A DNA stretch of 42,409 nucleotides from Chloroflexota bacterium. GTDB lineage: Bacteria > Chloroflexota > Ktedonobacteria > Ktedonobacterales > JACDGC01. The stretch covers positions 1 to 42,409 of the forward strand of contig JAJYBV010000021.1 of NCBI GenBank assembly GCA_021778805.1. Reading direction: 5' to 3'. Numbering within the stretch: position 1 is the stretch's first letter; every line of letters starts with the position of its first letter. A program made the position numbers and the translations under genes. Shown here one piece after another: positions 1 through 11,036 of this stretch. Below the pieces are notes generated by a model. It did not search any database. It saw nothing but the letters and a program-made list of their open reading frames with translations, and had not been told where the DNA came from.

Positions 1-2
1 GT

Positions 3-101
3 GTCATGACCTTCCGAACGGAACCAGGATTTCTCCTGACCGAGTCTGGTGAACGTGCCCTTGCGGGACTGGGCCTGGACTTTCGTGGCCGAAGCCACTG
101 A
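3..101 (+). CDS. C-terminal fragment of a probable winged-helix (ArsR-like) transcriptional regulator
   Basis: An open frame enters from the left edge and stops with TGA at 99-101. The 32 residues visible include GFLLTESGERALAGLGLDF, which resembles the last beta-wing and helix of ArsR-type regulators, where a 'LTxxGxxxLxxLG' pattern closes the domain. The codons are much richer in G and C than those of the genes that follow, so this gene may have been acquired, or the window edge may lie near a mobile segment. Too little is visible to name a ligand or target. The family call is inference from a short tail. Confidence 0.45.
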   Translation, partial: VMTFRTEPGFLLTESGERALAGLGLDFRGRSH

Positions 102-128
102 GTCTTCAGCTCAGTGGTTGTTCACTTT
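95..128 (+). terminator. Rho-independent terminator of the left-edge gene
   Basis: CCACTGAG (95-102) pairs perfectly with CTCAGTGG (110-117) around a 7-nt loop, and a T-rich stretch follows. The stem overlaps the stop codon of the upstream reading frame, which supports both that frame and the terminator. Confidence 0.75.
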
Positions 129-540
129 CTTCCCAAATATCAGTTTTTTAGATTTCTTAAGCTTATTATACTTGAACTAAATTGTATTGTCAACAAACAA
201 GCAAAATTAATAAGTTTGGAAAGGCAATTTTTATAGCCAACATACCGTTGATTTATATATATTTTATGGTAAATACCGATAATATTTTTGTTGTGCTCTC
301 GCTTTGCGATAGTGATTAAGTCACATAAATATCAAAAAAAGAACACACAATGTACCGAAGCAAAAAATGGAAAACAATCAACTTATGAATTTATTTTTCC
401 CAAGCAAACAAGCTCCGCATTCATATATTGGATCTTTTTTATGACAATATTGTATATTAATACTGTTATTAATATTGTGTAAAAATGTTGTGCGCACGTA
501 TCATCTTGCTTATTACGTCAGCGCGCATAGGAAAATGACG
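129..540. other. AT-rich intergenic region with an inverted repeat before rtcB
   Basis: No convincing gene is visible; a 64-codon frame at 288-482 has random-looking low-complexity composition and no ribosome binding site. At 455-474 two copies of the self-complementary octamer TATTAATA flank CTGT, giving a perfect hairpin or operator-like palindrome about 65 bp before the chosen rtcB start. A weak promoter (ATGACA at 441-446) may overlap it. Confidence 0.4.
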
Positions 541-1959
541 ATGATTAGCGGCAAAATTTTACGTTACCACGGTTGGCCCGAAGGAAAAGCGCTTGGGGCG
601 GCTAAAAAAATTGCAGAACAATTAATGCAATCCGGAATGGACAAGGATGCAGCATTGCATTTGCTTGATGAAGTGCTGGCGCAGCCGGCGCAATTTGCAA
701 ATGACTTCAGAGTTTCAGATTTGGCGGAATTGCTGTTGCCGGAGGTTGAAGCAGTTATTCAAAAAATCGACCTGCGCGGAGATCCCGTTGAATACCGCAC
801 ATGGGGCGCAGAAAATATCGAAGCAGAAACAATTAATCAAATGTCGCAAGCCATGCGGCTGCCGGTTGCAATTGCCGGCGCGCTGATGCCGGATGCGCAT
901 GTGGGGTATGGTTTGCCAATCGGCGGTGTTTTAGCAACGGAAAATGAAGTTATTCCCTACGCAGTTGGGGTAGATATTGCCTGCCGGATGCGGTTATCTC
1001 TGTATGCCGAACCTACAGAAATACTTACGGCTAGCCGGCAGCGTTTTGAAAAAGCGCTGTTTTCACAAACGCGATTCGGTCTAAACGCGCATTGGGATAA
1101 ACAAGATGAACCTGAACACAAAGTTTTGGATGATCCTGATTGGAACGCTACCCCTTTGCTGCGATCTTTACTTGATAAAGCGCAGCGGCAATTGGGCACA
1201 TCCGGTTCGGGCAATCATTTTGTGGAGTGGGGCAAAGTTCGGCTGTTTGCAGATAATGCGCTGCCCGGTTTAAAAGCCGGCGTTTATTTAGCGCTGCTTT
1301 CGCATAGCGGATCGCGCGGTGTCGGCGCACGCATCGCAGAAACCTATACTACCGCGGCGACGCAATCATTGCAAGGTTTACCTGAATCACTGCGGCATTT
1401 GGCCTGGCTTTCTTTGGAAAGCGGAACCGGCAGCGAATATTGGCTCTCTATGCAGTTGGCGGGAAAATTTGCTCAAGCCAATCACGAGATCATTCACAAG
1501 CGGGTTGCCGCCGCTGCCGGTATCGACGCCATAGCTTCTGTGGAAAATCATCATAATTTTGCTTGGAAAGAAGCGCTTGCCGGAGGATCTAACGCCATTG
1601 TGCACCGCAAAGGCGCAACACCGGCCAACATGGGCGAACTGGGAATTATACCGGGATCGATGGGCGCCGCCGGCTATATCGTGCGCGGCAAAGGAAACAA
1701 AGATGCCTTAAACTCAGCTTCGCATGGCGCAGGCCGCGCTATGAGCCGTAAAACTGCATTAAAAACCATCACCAAAACTATGCGCGACACCTATTTGCGG
1801 GAACATGGTGTTGTTTTACTTGGCGGTGGCCTTGATGAATCGCCGCAAGCATATAAAGATATCGAATCAGTCATTCGCTCACAAGATGAATTGGTTGAGG
1901 TAATCGGAAAATTCACACCAATCATTGTGCGCATGGCAGAAGAACAAGGGCAATATTAA
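541..1959 (+). CDS. rtcB: RtcB-family RNA-splicing ligase
   Basis: Joins RNA ends carrying 2',3'-cyclic phosphate or 3'-phosphate to 5'-OH ends using GTP and Mn2+; in bacteria it acts in RNA repair. The protein is about 472 residues. Family residues are visible: MPDAHVGYGLPIGGV, then GVDIAC (metal-binding Asp and Cys near residues 145 and 148), GSGNHF (His near 226), SHSGSRG (His near 255), ENHHNF (near 337), and SHGAGR, whose His (near 395) is the one that receives GMP. The start at 541 is preferred over the ATG at 535 because AGG at 529-531 then lies at a usable distance; the frame stays open back to a TTG at 475. No archease gene is visible nearby. The stop is 4 bp before a radical SAM gene, suggesting an operon. 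Confidence 0.93.
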   Translation: MISGKILRYHGWPEGKALGAAKKIAEQLMQSGMDKDAALHLLDEVLAQPAQFANDFRVSDLAELLLPEVEAVIQKIDLRGDPVEYRTWGAENIEAETINQMSQAMRLPVAIAGALMPDAHVGYGLPIGGVLATENEVIPYAVGVDIACRMRLSLYAEPTEILTASRQRFEKALFSQTRFGLNAHWDKQDEPEHKVLDDPDWNATPLLRSLLDKAQRQLGTSGSGNHFVEWGKVRLFADNALPGLKAGVYLALLSHSGSRGVGARIAETYTTAATQSLQGLPESLRHLAWLSLESGTGSEYWLSMQLAGKFAQANHEIIHKRVAAAAGIDAIASVENHHNFAWKEALAGGSNAIVHRKGATPANMGELGIIPGSMGAAGYIVRGKGNKDALNSASHGAGRAMSRKTALKTITKTMRDTYLREHGVVLLGGGLDESPQAYKDIESVIRSQDELVEVIGKFTPIIVRMAEEQGQY

Positions 1960-1963
1960 AGAT

Positions 1964-2914
1964 ATGGCACAGCTTTACCCCAGTTACCTGAATTTGCTGC
2001 AATCTGGCGAACTTGCGCGCCGCGCCGAAATCGCCTGGAATATGCTGTCTTCCTGCACAATCTGTCCGCAAAATTGTAAAGTAAATCGGCTGGCAGGCAA
2101 AAAAGCCGTCTGCCGATCTGCCGATGAACTGATTGTAGGGTCTTGGAATGTGCACCGCCGTGAAGAGCCGCCCATTAGCGGATCACGCGGGGCAGGGACT
2201 ATTTTTTTCGGGCATTGCCAAGCGCGCTGCACCTACTGCCAAAATTTCTGGCTCAGCCAAAATGGGCAGGGCAATGTCATTACCCATGAAAAACTTGCCC
2301 AAATTATGCTGCTATTGCAAAAACGCCAAGTTCATAATATCGATTTAGTTACACCAACCCACTACGTTCCGCACATATTAAAAGCGCTGGTTATTGCGGC
2401 AGAAAATGGGCTGCGGCTGCCGCTTGTTTATAACTGCGCCGGCTATGAAAATATGGAAACCCTGCAGCTGCTGGATGGTGTTGTAGATATATATCTCCCC
2501 GACGCTAAATATGCAGATGATAAAGAAGCGCTGCGCACCTCCAAAATGCCAAACTATACAGCGGCAAACCGGCAAACATTGCGCGAAATGCTTCGCCAAG
2601 TTGGACCGCTGCAAGTAGATGAAAATGGCATTGGTGTGCGCGGATTGCTGATTCGGCATTTAGTTATGCCAAATGGCATAGCCGGAACCCGTGAAGTATT
2701 GCGGTGGATTGCTGATGAACTTGGCCAGCATACGCCTACCAGCGTAATGGATCAATACTTCCCAGCGTGGAAGGCGCATAATGACCCCACACTAAACCGC
2801 CGATTAACATGGAAAGAATACTCCGATGCCCTGGATGATTGGGAAGCTTCGGGCCTGACTGATGGCTTTCCGCAAGAAGATCTTATGGAGCTGGATGTAT
2901 CCAATGATATATAA
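1964..2914 (+). CDS. Radical SAM protein of the PflX / COG1313 type
   Basis: A radical SAM iron-sulfur protein of about 316 residues. The cluster motif CQARCTYCQN (CxxxCxxC) binds the [4Fe-4S] that cleaves S-adenosylmethionine. An N-terminal pair of Cys motifs (CTICPQNC, then KAVC) precedes it, as in the PflX family, along with the family-like stretch GAGTIFFGHC. The family is annotated as 'putative pyruvate formate-lyase activating enzyme', but its substrate is not established, and no glycyl-radical enzyme is present here. The gene begins 4 bp after rtcB, so translation is probably coupled and the two may act together. GGG at 1948-1950 is the only weak ribosome binding site. Confidence 0.85.
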   Translation: MAQLYPSYLNLLQSGELARRAEIAWNMLSSCTICPQNCKVNRLAGKKAVCRSADELIVGSWNVHRREEPPISGSRGAGTIFFGHCQARCTYCQNFWLSQNGQGNVITHEKLAQIMLLLQKRQVHNIDLVTPTHYVPHILKALVIAAENGLRLPLVYNCAGYENMETLQLLDGVVDIYLPDAKYADDKEALRTSKMPNYTAANRQTLREMLRQVGPLQVDENGIGVRGLLIRHLVMPNGIAGTREVLRWIADELGQHTPTSVMDQYFPAWKAHNDPTLNRRLTWKEYSDALDDWEASGLTDGFPQEDLMELDVSNDI

Positions 2915-2921
2915 CTGTTAT

Positions 2922-3013
2922 AGACCTGAGCATACGTATAGCGCAAAGCAGGAGGCGCCAAAGGCAGCATGGGCCGGTGATTCCTTTTATTCCTTTTTTA
3001 GGCATAGGTCTCT
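2922..3013. repeat. Intergenic repeat element, copy A (about 92 bp, inverted ends)
   Basis: Begins AGACCTGAGCATACGTA and ends with AGGTCT, so the two ends can pair. It shares blocks with elements at 16011-16113 and (reverse strand) 23751-23853: the left terminus, AGCAGGA, CGCC, CAGCAT and the TTTTAGGC...AGGTCT right terminus. It starts 8 bp after the radical SAM stop codon and ends about 95 bp before the grpE promoter. Its nature (mobile element or structured RNA) is unknown. Confidence 0.6.
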
Positions 3014-3107
3014 GGCGGGATAAAATTTTTTGCCATGCTATTTTGCAAAGCAAACCATAAACACCGCCGATTTCGCATGGAGCCATTGTCTGCTAAAAGA
3101 GCAGAGT

Positions 3108-3136
3108 TTGACACTATCTTTGTCATTATCTATAAT
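3108..3136 (+). promoter_or_regulatory. Consensus sigma-70 promoter of grpE-dnaJ
   Basis: TTGACA at 3108-3113, a 17-bp spacer and TATAAT at 3131-3136 match the consensus in all twelve positions. Transcription would start near 3144, giving a leader of about 225 nt before grpE. No CIRCE inverted repeat is visible, so HrcA control is not supported. Confidence 0.9.
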
Positions 3137-3144
3137 ATAAGATG

Positions 3145-3367
3145 TATCAAATAATCATCCAACTTCCATGCTTAAAGGATCGGAAGACGGGCAGTAATGC
3201 CGGTAAACAGGACTTTTACTTGGGTTAATCATAAAGACTGTGTAAAAAACAGTGTGGCTCTGCGACACAGACGCTGGAGAAATCCGGCGCTGAATGCAGA
3301 TTTCCGAAAACTGTAGTTTGCGCATGACGCAAGTATTTAACATCAAATCAGCATACCGGAGAAAATA
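3145..3367 (+). other. Long structured 5' leader of grpE
   Basis: The leader can fold several short hairpins: GGCA-GTAA-TGCC with a GNRA-type tetraloop near 3192-3203, GTAAA...TTTAC just after it, CTGTGT...ACACAG around 3238-3270, and TTGCG-CATGA-CGCAA near 3318-3332. The ribosome binding site GGAG lies about 7 nt before the ATG. The arrangement could be a temperature- or ligand-sensing leader, but I could not match it to a known riboswitch or RNA thermometer. Confidence 0.4.
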
Positions 3368-3922
3368 ATGAGTAACAAACAGAACGATAACCAAATTGAT
3401 GAAAATAACGAACTGCCGCAACAAGAAGACTCTGCCGCAGCACAGATACAAAAGGAATACGAATCAATGAAATCAGAACTTGAAACTGTAAAGGATAAAT
3501 ATCTGCGGGTTTTAGCCGAATTGGATAATATGCGCAAACAGCAAGAACGCCGTATCTCAGATAGAGTAAAATATGAAAAGAAAATTATCTTGATGAGAAT
3601 GATTGAGATTTTAGATGATTTAGACAGGGCTTTGAAATACGAGTCTGTTTCGGATAAAGAAACATTGGCGCAATCTCTGAAACATATGCACTCGCAAATG
3701 TTAGATGTGCTGCAGCGAAGCGGCGTAACCAGCTTTAGCTCTCATGGTCAGGCATTCGACCCGAAACTTCATGAAGCCATTGAAATGATTGAAGATTCTA
3801 ATGAACCCGAAGGGCAAATTGTGCAAGAAACTCAAAAGGGTTATGTTATGGGGGATGAATTGCTTCGCCCCGCGCGCGTACACGTAAGCAGCGGCAAAAC
3901 CTCGGCCGATGAAACAGAATAG
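3368..3922 (+). CDS. grpE: GrpE nucleotide exchange factor
   Basis: Releases ADP from DnaK during chaperone cycling. It is 184 residues: an acidic, Gln-rich N-terminus, then a charged coiled coil (residues about 25-75, including YLRVLAELDNMRKQQERR, the typical GrpE dimer helix), then the C-terminal beta domain with HEAIEMIE and GYVMGDELLRPARVHVS, the family's best-conserved tail. The length is normal. dnaJ follows after about 80 bp; dnaK, which often sits between them, is absent from this window. GGAG precedes the ATG. Confidence 0.96.
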   Translation: MSNKQNDNQIDENNELPQQEDSAAAQIQKEYESMKSELETVKDKYLRVLAELDNMRKQQERRISDRVKYEKKIILMRMIEILDDLDRALKYESVSDKETLAQSLKHMHSQMLDVLQRSGVTSFSSHGQAFDPKLHEAIEMIEDSNEPEGQIVQETQKGYVMGDELLRPARVHVSSGKTSADETE

Positions 3923-4001
3923 CAATATCGCGCTTTAAGAATAGCTTTTTCCGGTTAGCCATAGGTTTTAGCCGAAGATTCGGGGGGATAGGAGCAACTA
4001 C

Positions 4002-5060
4002 ATGGAATATAAAGATTACTATAAAATTCTTGGCGTAGAAAAAAACGCTTCAATTGATGATATTAAAAAAGCGTTTCGCAAACTGGCCCGAAAATATCAC
4101 CCCGACATGAACCCGGGAGATAAAAAAGCTGAAGCTAAATTTAAAGAAATTAACGAAGCTTACGAAGTTTTGTCGGATCCCGCTAAGCGTCAGAAATACG
4201 ATACACTCGGCCCAAATTGGCAAGAGCAGTTTACTGCGCCAAATCCCGGATATTCTTGGAATCGCCCAACAGGACAAGGCGGCGGCGCTACAACCGGCCC
4301 CAATGGCGGATCTGCCGGAACCAGTGGCGGAAATTTCGATTTTACTTTCAATGATAACGGATTTTCGGATTTTTTTGAGTCTTTATTTGGTCGCAATAAG
4401 AATAATAACCAAACACTGCGGAAAAGACCCGGAGATAATATTGAGCAAAATGTAGAAATTTCGCTGCGTGAAGCCTATGAAGGCACAAAACGCACCTTTA
4501 CTGTTCAATCTCCCAATGAATGTCCCATCTGTCACGGATCCGGCGAATTCAAAGGGCAAACTTGTTCTGCGTGCTCTGGCCAAGGCAATGTGTTTGACAC
4601 TAAAAAAATAGAAGTTGCTATACCTCCGGGAGCAGATAACGGCACGCGAGTGCGCGTCGCCGGAGAAGGTCAGCCGGGATTTGGCGGCGGAACACGCGGC
4701 GATTTGTATCTCATTATTTCGCTTAAACCAGATTCTGTATGGGAACGCAAGGGAGATGATATTTTCATTGAAGTAAATGTCGATTTGCTGACGGTTGTGT
4801 TGGGTGGAGAAATAACGATTACGCTTCCCAACAATAAATCACTAATTATGACGATACCGCAAAATACGCAAAATGCTCAAACATTCCGGCTGCGCGGTAA
4901 AGGCATGCCACAATTGCGTTCAAATTCTCGCGGAGATTTATACGCGAAAATTCGTGTTGTTGTGCCTGCGCTTACAGATGAGGAGCGCGAGTTTTTTTCT
5001 GCCATGCGCCGCCGCCGCAATTCCGGAAATTCAATGGAATTTAAAAGCGCAGCGATGTAA
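4002..5060 (+). CDS. dnaJ: DnaJ/CbpA-type co-chaperone with a half zinc finger
   Basis: Stimulates the DnaK ATPase and delivers unfolded clients. The J-domain (residues 1-70) has HPD at 33-35. A Gly/Phe/Asn-rich linker (about 80-130) follows. The central domain has only two CxxCxGxG repeats (Cys 174/177 and Cys 188/191) instead of the four of classical DnaJ, so it can bind one zinc, not two. The C-terminal substrate domains carry [11 protein letters not shown] and [12 protein letters not shown]. The length, 352 residues, is slightly short. AGGAG at about 3990 sets the start. It is likely co-transcribed with grpE. It could equally be called CbpA-like; symbol use is by context. Confidence 0.92.
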   Translation: MEYKDYYKILGVEKNASIDDIKKAFRKLARKYHPDMNPGDKKAEAKFKEINEAYEVLSDPAKRQKYDTLGPNWQEQFTAPNPGYSWNRPTGQGGGATTGPNGGSAGTSGGNFDFTFNDNGFSDFFESLFGRNKNNNQTLRKRPGDNIEQNVEISLREAYEGTKRTFTVQSPNECPICHGSGEFKGQTCSACSGQGNVFDTKKIEVAIPPGADNGTRVRVAGEGQPGFGGGTRGDLYLIISLKPDSVWERKGDDIFIEVNVDLLTVVLGGEITITLPNNKSLIMTIPQNTQNAQTFRLRGKGMPQLRSNSRGDLYAKIRVVVPALTDEEREFFSAMRRRRNSGNSMEFKSAAM

Positions 5061-5177
5061 CATGAAAACAAATTGGCAGTTAGAAAAAGTTTTTTTGTAC
5101 AATCGTAGTAAGCAATATTTTTCATTTGCTAAAGGTTATCATCCTTATAACACTTCATACCGGAAAGGCTGCTTAGT

Positions 5178-5801
5178 ATGGATCTGTCAAATTTATTTGG
5201 CCCCAAAAAAACATCCAAGCAAGAAACTGAGATAAGACCGGATGGCAAAGTTCGGTTGCCTCCCAACCAATATATTACTAAAAATTGGTCGGTACTCAGC
5301 GCAGAAGCAACACCAAAATTTAACGAGAAAACCTATCGCTTTAAAGTTTGGGGCGCAGTAGAGCATCCAATAGAGCTTACATGGCGTGAATTGCAAGAAC
5401 TTCCACAGATAACACTTACCGCAGATTTTCACTGCGTAACTACGTGGAGTCTGTATGACAACGCTTGGACCGGTGTTAGTGTTAAAGAGATTATCAAACT
5501 TGTGCAGCCACATGAAGAAACACAATTTGTCATGGCGCACTCATGGACGAACTACACCACAAATATGCCTTATTCCGATTTTAACGATGATGACGTAATT
5601 ATCACGTTTCAGCGGAATGGAGCGCCAATCAGCCCAGACCATGGCGGCCCGGTGCGTTTGATTGTTCCTAAATTATATGGCTACAAAAGCGCCAAATGGC
5701 TGGATGGCTTTGAATTTATGCCACAAGATCAGCCGGGATTTTGGGAAATTCGCGGATATCACAACCACGGGGATCCATGGGAAGAAGAACGCTTCTGGTA
5801 A
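5178..5801 (+). CDS. Sulfite-oxidase-like molybdopterin oxidoreductase (single domain)
   Basis: A 207-residue protein of the SuoX/YedY fold. DFHCVTTW supplies the Cys (residue 86) that ligates molybdenum, and HGGPVRLIVPKLYGYKSAKW is the hallmark cofactor-binding segment. It lacks both a Tat signal and the C-terminal dimerisation domain, so it is a short cytoplasmic form of COG2041 whose substrate is unknown. GGAAAGG lies about 10 nt before the ATG. It stands alone between dnaJ and folC, about 115 bp and 48 bp away, with no molybdopterin biosynthesis genes in the window. Confidence 0.88.
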   Translation: MDLSNLFGPKKTSKQETEIRPDGKVRLPPNQYITKNWSVLSAEATPKFNEKTYRFKVWGAVEHPIELTWRELQELPQITLTADFHCVTTWSLYDNAWTGVSVKEIIKLVQPHEETQFVMAHSWTNYTTNMPYSDFNDDDVIITFQRNGAPISPDHGGPVRLIVPKLYGYKSAKWLDGFEFMPQDQPGFWEIRGYHNHGDPWEEERFW

Positions 5802-5849
5802 AGTCAGAACATTCAACGCAATCAATATAGCAGGAACAGCAACAATTAT

Positions 5850-7208
5850 ATGAAAAGATTTCTGTCGGCGCAAGACGCAGCAGAATTTATTGAGCAGCAC
5901 GCAATAGTTGCGCGGCCTGCAGAATCACAAGTTCCGCCGGCGCAAAGGCAGGAAATGCGCATGGAAGACACGCGCGCGCTGTTTCAAGCGCTGGGCAATC
6001 CGCAATTAAACGTGCCGGTGGCGCATGTTACCGGCACAAGCGGCAAAGGCTCTACCTCCGTTTTTTTAGCGGCAATATTACAAGCTCAGGGTCTGCATGT
6101 TTGTTTATATACCAATCCATATATTATTTGCCCACAAGAACGCATACAAATAGACGGGCAATATATTAGCGACGATTTGTTCATGGAACTGGCGGAAAAG
6201 CTTGCAGATGTTTTAGTGCGTTTTCGCGCCGAACACCCGGCGTTTATTCCGCATATAAAACAGATATGGACGGCTATGGCGTTTTTAGCGGCAGAAGCTG
6301 TCCATGCTGATATATTTGTTGCAGAAGTTGGCATGGGCGGCAGATTTGATGAAACCAATGTGGCTCAGCCACAGGTATGCGTTATTACTACTGTCGGCTA
6401 CGACCACATGGAATTCCTCGGCGCAGATTTAGCGCAAATTGCATGGCACAAAGCCGGTATTATCAAACAAGGCATACCAGTAGTTACCGGAGTTAAAGAT
6501 CCTTCCGCGCTGGCAGTTATCAGGAAAGAAGCAGAATTGCAGGCGGCGCAGTTATTAGAATTAGACAGCGATTTTAGTGTTTCTCATATCTGCGCCATAG
6601 GCGGAGAAACCACATGTACTTATACCGACCCGACAGCGCGATACGAACACCTAAAAATGCGTTTAACCGGCGCATTTCAAGCGCGAAACGCTGCGTTAGC
6701 CATTTGCGCCGCCAAAATAGCGCAGCCAAAACTATCTGAAGATGCAATAAGAAAAGGTCTTCTGGCAGCGTGGCTGCCCGGCAGATTTGAAATTGTGCAG
6801 CGCAATCCATATATAATTTTAGATGCGGCGCACAACCCCGAGAAAATGAGCGCATGTTTGGAAACATTGCGTTCTGCTATACATCCGCAAAAAGTGATTA
6901 TTATTTTTGGAGCATTAGGCTCAAAAGCAATTCTGCAAATGTTGGCTGAGTGCGCCGCGCTGGATCCGCTGATCATCGCGGCAGAGCCAAAGGCTACCGG
7001 TAGAATATCCGCCCCAGCAGAGCAAATAGTTGTTGCGGCAGCGCAATTAGGGCTGCAACATATTAAAGCAAACAACGCCGAAGACGCAGTGCGCATTGCG
7101 CTGGAAAACGCTTCAGATGACACAGCTATTTTAATAACCGGTTCGTTATTTCTAGTAAGCAATATACGCGAATATGTTTTACAAACGGTCCGGTCAAACG
7201 CGGAATAA
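5850..7208 (+). CDS. folC: Folylpolyglutamate / dihydrofolate synthase
   Basis: Adds glutamate to (dihydro)folates using ATP. The 452-residue protein has the Mur-ligase-like P-loop GTSGKGST (residues 62-69), the omega-loop-like segment YTNPYIICPQERI, GMGGRFDETN, the metal/ATP motif HMEFLG, KAGIIKQG with the lysine expected to be carbamylated, and LDAAHNPEKM in the C-terminal domain. The length is usual. It overlaps nothing and converges on the 23S rRNA unit. The ribosome binding site is weak (AGGAAC about 13 nt upstream). Whether it makes dihydrofolate as well as polyglutamates cannot be told from sequence. Confidence 0.94.
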   Translation: MKRFLSAQDAAEFIEQHAIVARPAESQVPPAQRQEMRMEDTRALFQALGNPQLNVPVAHVTGTSGKGSTSVFLAAILQAQGLHVCLYTNPYIICPQERIQIDGQYISDDLFMELAEKLADVLVRFRAEHPAFIPHIKQIWTAMAFLAAEAVHADIFVAEVGMGGRFDETNVAQPQVCVITTVGYDHMEFLGADLAQIAWHKAGIIKQGIPVVTGVKDPSALAVIRKEAELQAAQLLELDSDFSVSHICAIGGETTCTYTDPTARYEHLKMRLTGAFQARNAALAICAAKIAQPKLSEDAIRKGLLAAWLPGRFEIVQRNPYIILDAAHNPEKMSACLETLRSAIHPQKVIIIFGALGSKAILQMLAECAALDPLIIAAEPKATGRISAPAEQIVVAAAQLGLQHIKANNAEDAVRIALENASDDTAILITGSLFLVSNIREYVLQTVRSNAE

Positions 7209-7273
7209 CAACAAGCAACGCCGGCGCAACGGCCAAAGCGTGGGGGATTACTGACGGCGCGCTACAATTCCGA

Positions 7274-7297
7274 ACACACTGCTCACGCTCCCAGTGT
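7274..7297. other. Short inverted repeat between folC and the 23S unit
   Basis: CACACTG and CAGTGTG form a 7-bp stem over a 10-nt loop. There is no clear T-tract on either strand. It may serve as a weak convergent terminator for folC, or as nothing in particular. Confidence 0.35.
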
Positions 7298-7351
7298 GCG
7301 CGGCGTTGCTCAAGCTTTGCGCGAGATCTCCTGGACTCCTTTGGCTCCATA

Positions 7352-7398
7352 ACACAAAAGCAGTCCAGAGTTTCTTTTTCTTGCTTTCTCTGGACTGC
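7352..7398 (-). terminator. Terminator of the 23S rRNA unit
   Basis: GCAGTCCAGAG (7360-7370) pairs perfectly over 11 bp with CTCTGGACTGC (7388-7398). Read on the minus strand, the stem is followed by TTTTGTGTT. It lies about 80 nt beyond the 23S 3' end, where 5S rRNA would normally begin, so the transcript appears to stop without a 5S gene. Confidence 0.75.
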
Positions 7399-7456
7399 TA
7401 AGCTTCCAAGTTTCTGACGCATGGTGTGTTTTCGTTTCGGTCTGTGCTTTCTCTTT

Positions 7457-7477
7457 CTGACTGACAGAACAGAGCAG

Positions 7478-7483
<6 letters not shown>
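7457..7483 (-). other. 3' arm of the pre-23S processing stem
   Basis: On the minus strand this segment is complementary to 10422-10450 in three blocks of 9 (CAGCTAAGC), 9 (AGAACAGAG) and 5 (CTGAC) base pairs with small bulges. It is the typical substrate of RNase III in pre-23S maturation. Confidence 0.85.
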
Positions 7484-10421
<2,938 letters not shown>

Positions 10422-10430
<9 letters not shown>

Positions 10431-10450
10431 TCCTCTGTTCTCTCGGTCAG
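10422..10450 (-). other. 5' arm of the pre-23S processing stem
   Basis: Pairs with 7457-7483 across the full 23S gene. The complementarity shows that leader and trailer evolved together, so this copy is probably functional despite standing alone. Confidence 0.85.
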
Positions 10451-10451
10451 T

Positions 10452-10745
10452 TGTTTACACTTTCCTACTTTTGTTGTCTCTTTGTCTCTTTGCTCTTTTT
10501 ACACCTTGCGTCTTCACTTGTTCATGTGCCGCGTCTCTCAACGCCCTCTCATTATCACACATCCTTTGCCCTTTGTCAAGTCTCCTTTCCCCACTCCTCC
10601 CCTCCCTTCTTGCCCATTTTTCACTCCACCCCGCTTCCCGCCTGAGTTCCTTGCGCTTTTTCTCCCCAAAAAATTCTTTTGCAACTCCCTAGTACCCCCT
10701 TGTTCCTTCCTGCTTTTGGGCTATCTCTCTCTCTTTTTTCCCCCA
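10452..10745. other. Strand-asymmetric pyrimidine/purine tract around the 23S promoter
   Basis: The plus strand is overwhelmingly C and T (purine-rich on the transcribed minus strand), especially 10581-10740. No coding frame with protein-like sequence is visible. It spans the leader and the DNA upstream of the 23S promoter. Confidence 0.6.
10551..10579 (-). promoter_or_regulatory. Promoter of the 23S rRNA gene
   Basis: On the minus strand, TTGACA (10579-10574), a 17-bp spacer and GATAAT (10556-10551) form a strong sigma-70 promoter. The start site would be near 10544, leaving a leader of about 115 nt that ends in the processing stem. Confidence 0.85.
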
Positions 10746-10762
10746 CTCGCTGCCAATTGAAT

Positions 10763-11036
10763 GCGCCGCACTGCCACAAAATCCCACAGGAATTCGTAAG
10801 GGGCGGTTGCCCCTTGCGCGGGGTTTGGGGTGTCCCCACATATTTTTTTAAAGCGCCGCACAGCCACAAAATCCCACAGGGATTCGTAAGGGGCAGTTGC
10901 CCCTTGCGCGGGGTTTGGGGTGTCCCCAAAATATCTTTTTTTTTAAAGCGCCGCACGGTACACAAATTCAGGGATTCGTAAGGGGCGGTTGCCCCTTACG
11001 CGGGGTTTGGGGTGTCCCCACATATTTTTTTAAAAA
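10763..11036 (+). repeat. Tandem array of three G-rich double-hairpin repeats
   Basis: Units begin at 10763, 10853 and 10948 (90 and 95 bp apart). Each has a GCGCCGCAC block, a CAGG(G/A)ATTCGTAAG block, the stem-loop GGGGC-GGTT-GCCCC (or a close variant), a GCGCGGGG or ACGCGGGG block, and GGGG-TGT-CCCC followed by A/T-rich sequence ending in a T run. Related units occur at 18261-18434 and 26981-27320, always in the same strand orientation. Confidence 0.9.

Noticed and set aside
288-482. 64-codon frame before rtcB
   Set aside because: AT-rich low-complexity composition, no ribosome binding site and no family resemblance.
2922-3013. Repeat copy A as a riboswitch or T-box of grpE
   Set aside because: The grpE promoter lies downstream of it, so it is not in that transcript; no T-box sequence is present.
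3192-3332. Known riboswitch in the grpE leader
   Set aside because: Checked by eye against the conserved cores of TPP, SAM-I, FMN, c-di-GMP, cobalamin, glycine, lysine and ZTP types; none matches.
7395-7445. A stretch on the minus strand after 23S that faintly resembles the middle of 5S rRNA (GAAACTTGGAAGCTTAGC)
   Set aside because: The closing helix and the rest of 5S are missing, and the segment runs into a perfect terminator stem.
10679-10981. Frames of about 90-115 codons through the G-rich repeats
   Set aside because: They translate the repeat units and recur wherever the repeat occurs; coding is not supported.
10763-11036. CRISPR array
   Set aside because: Units are 90-95 bp with diverging sequence and no unique spacers of constant length.
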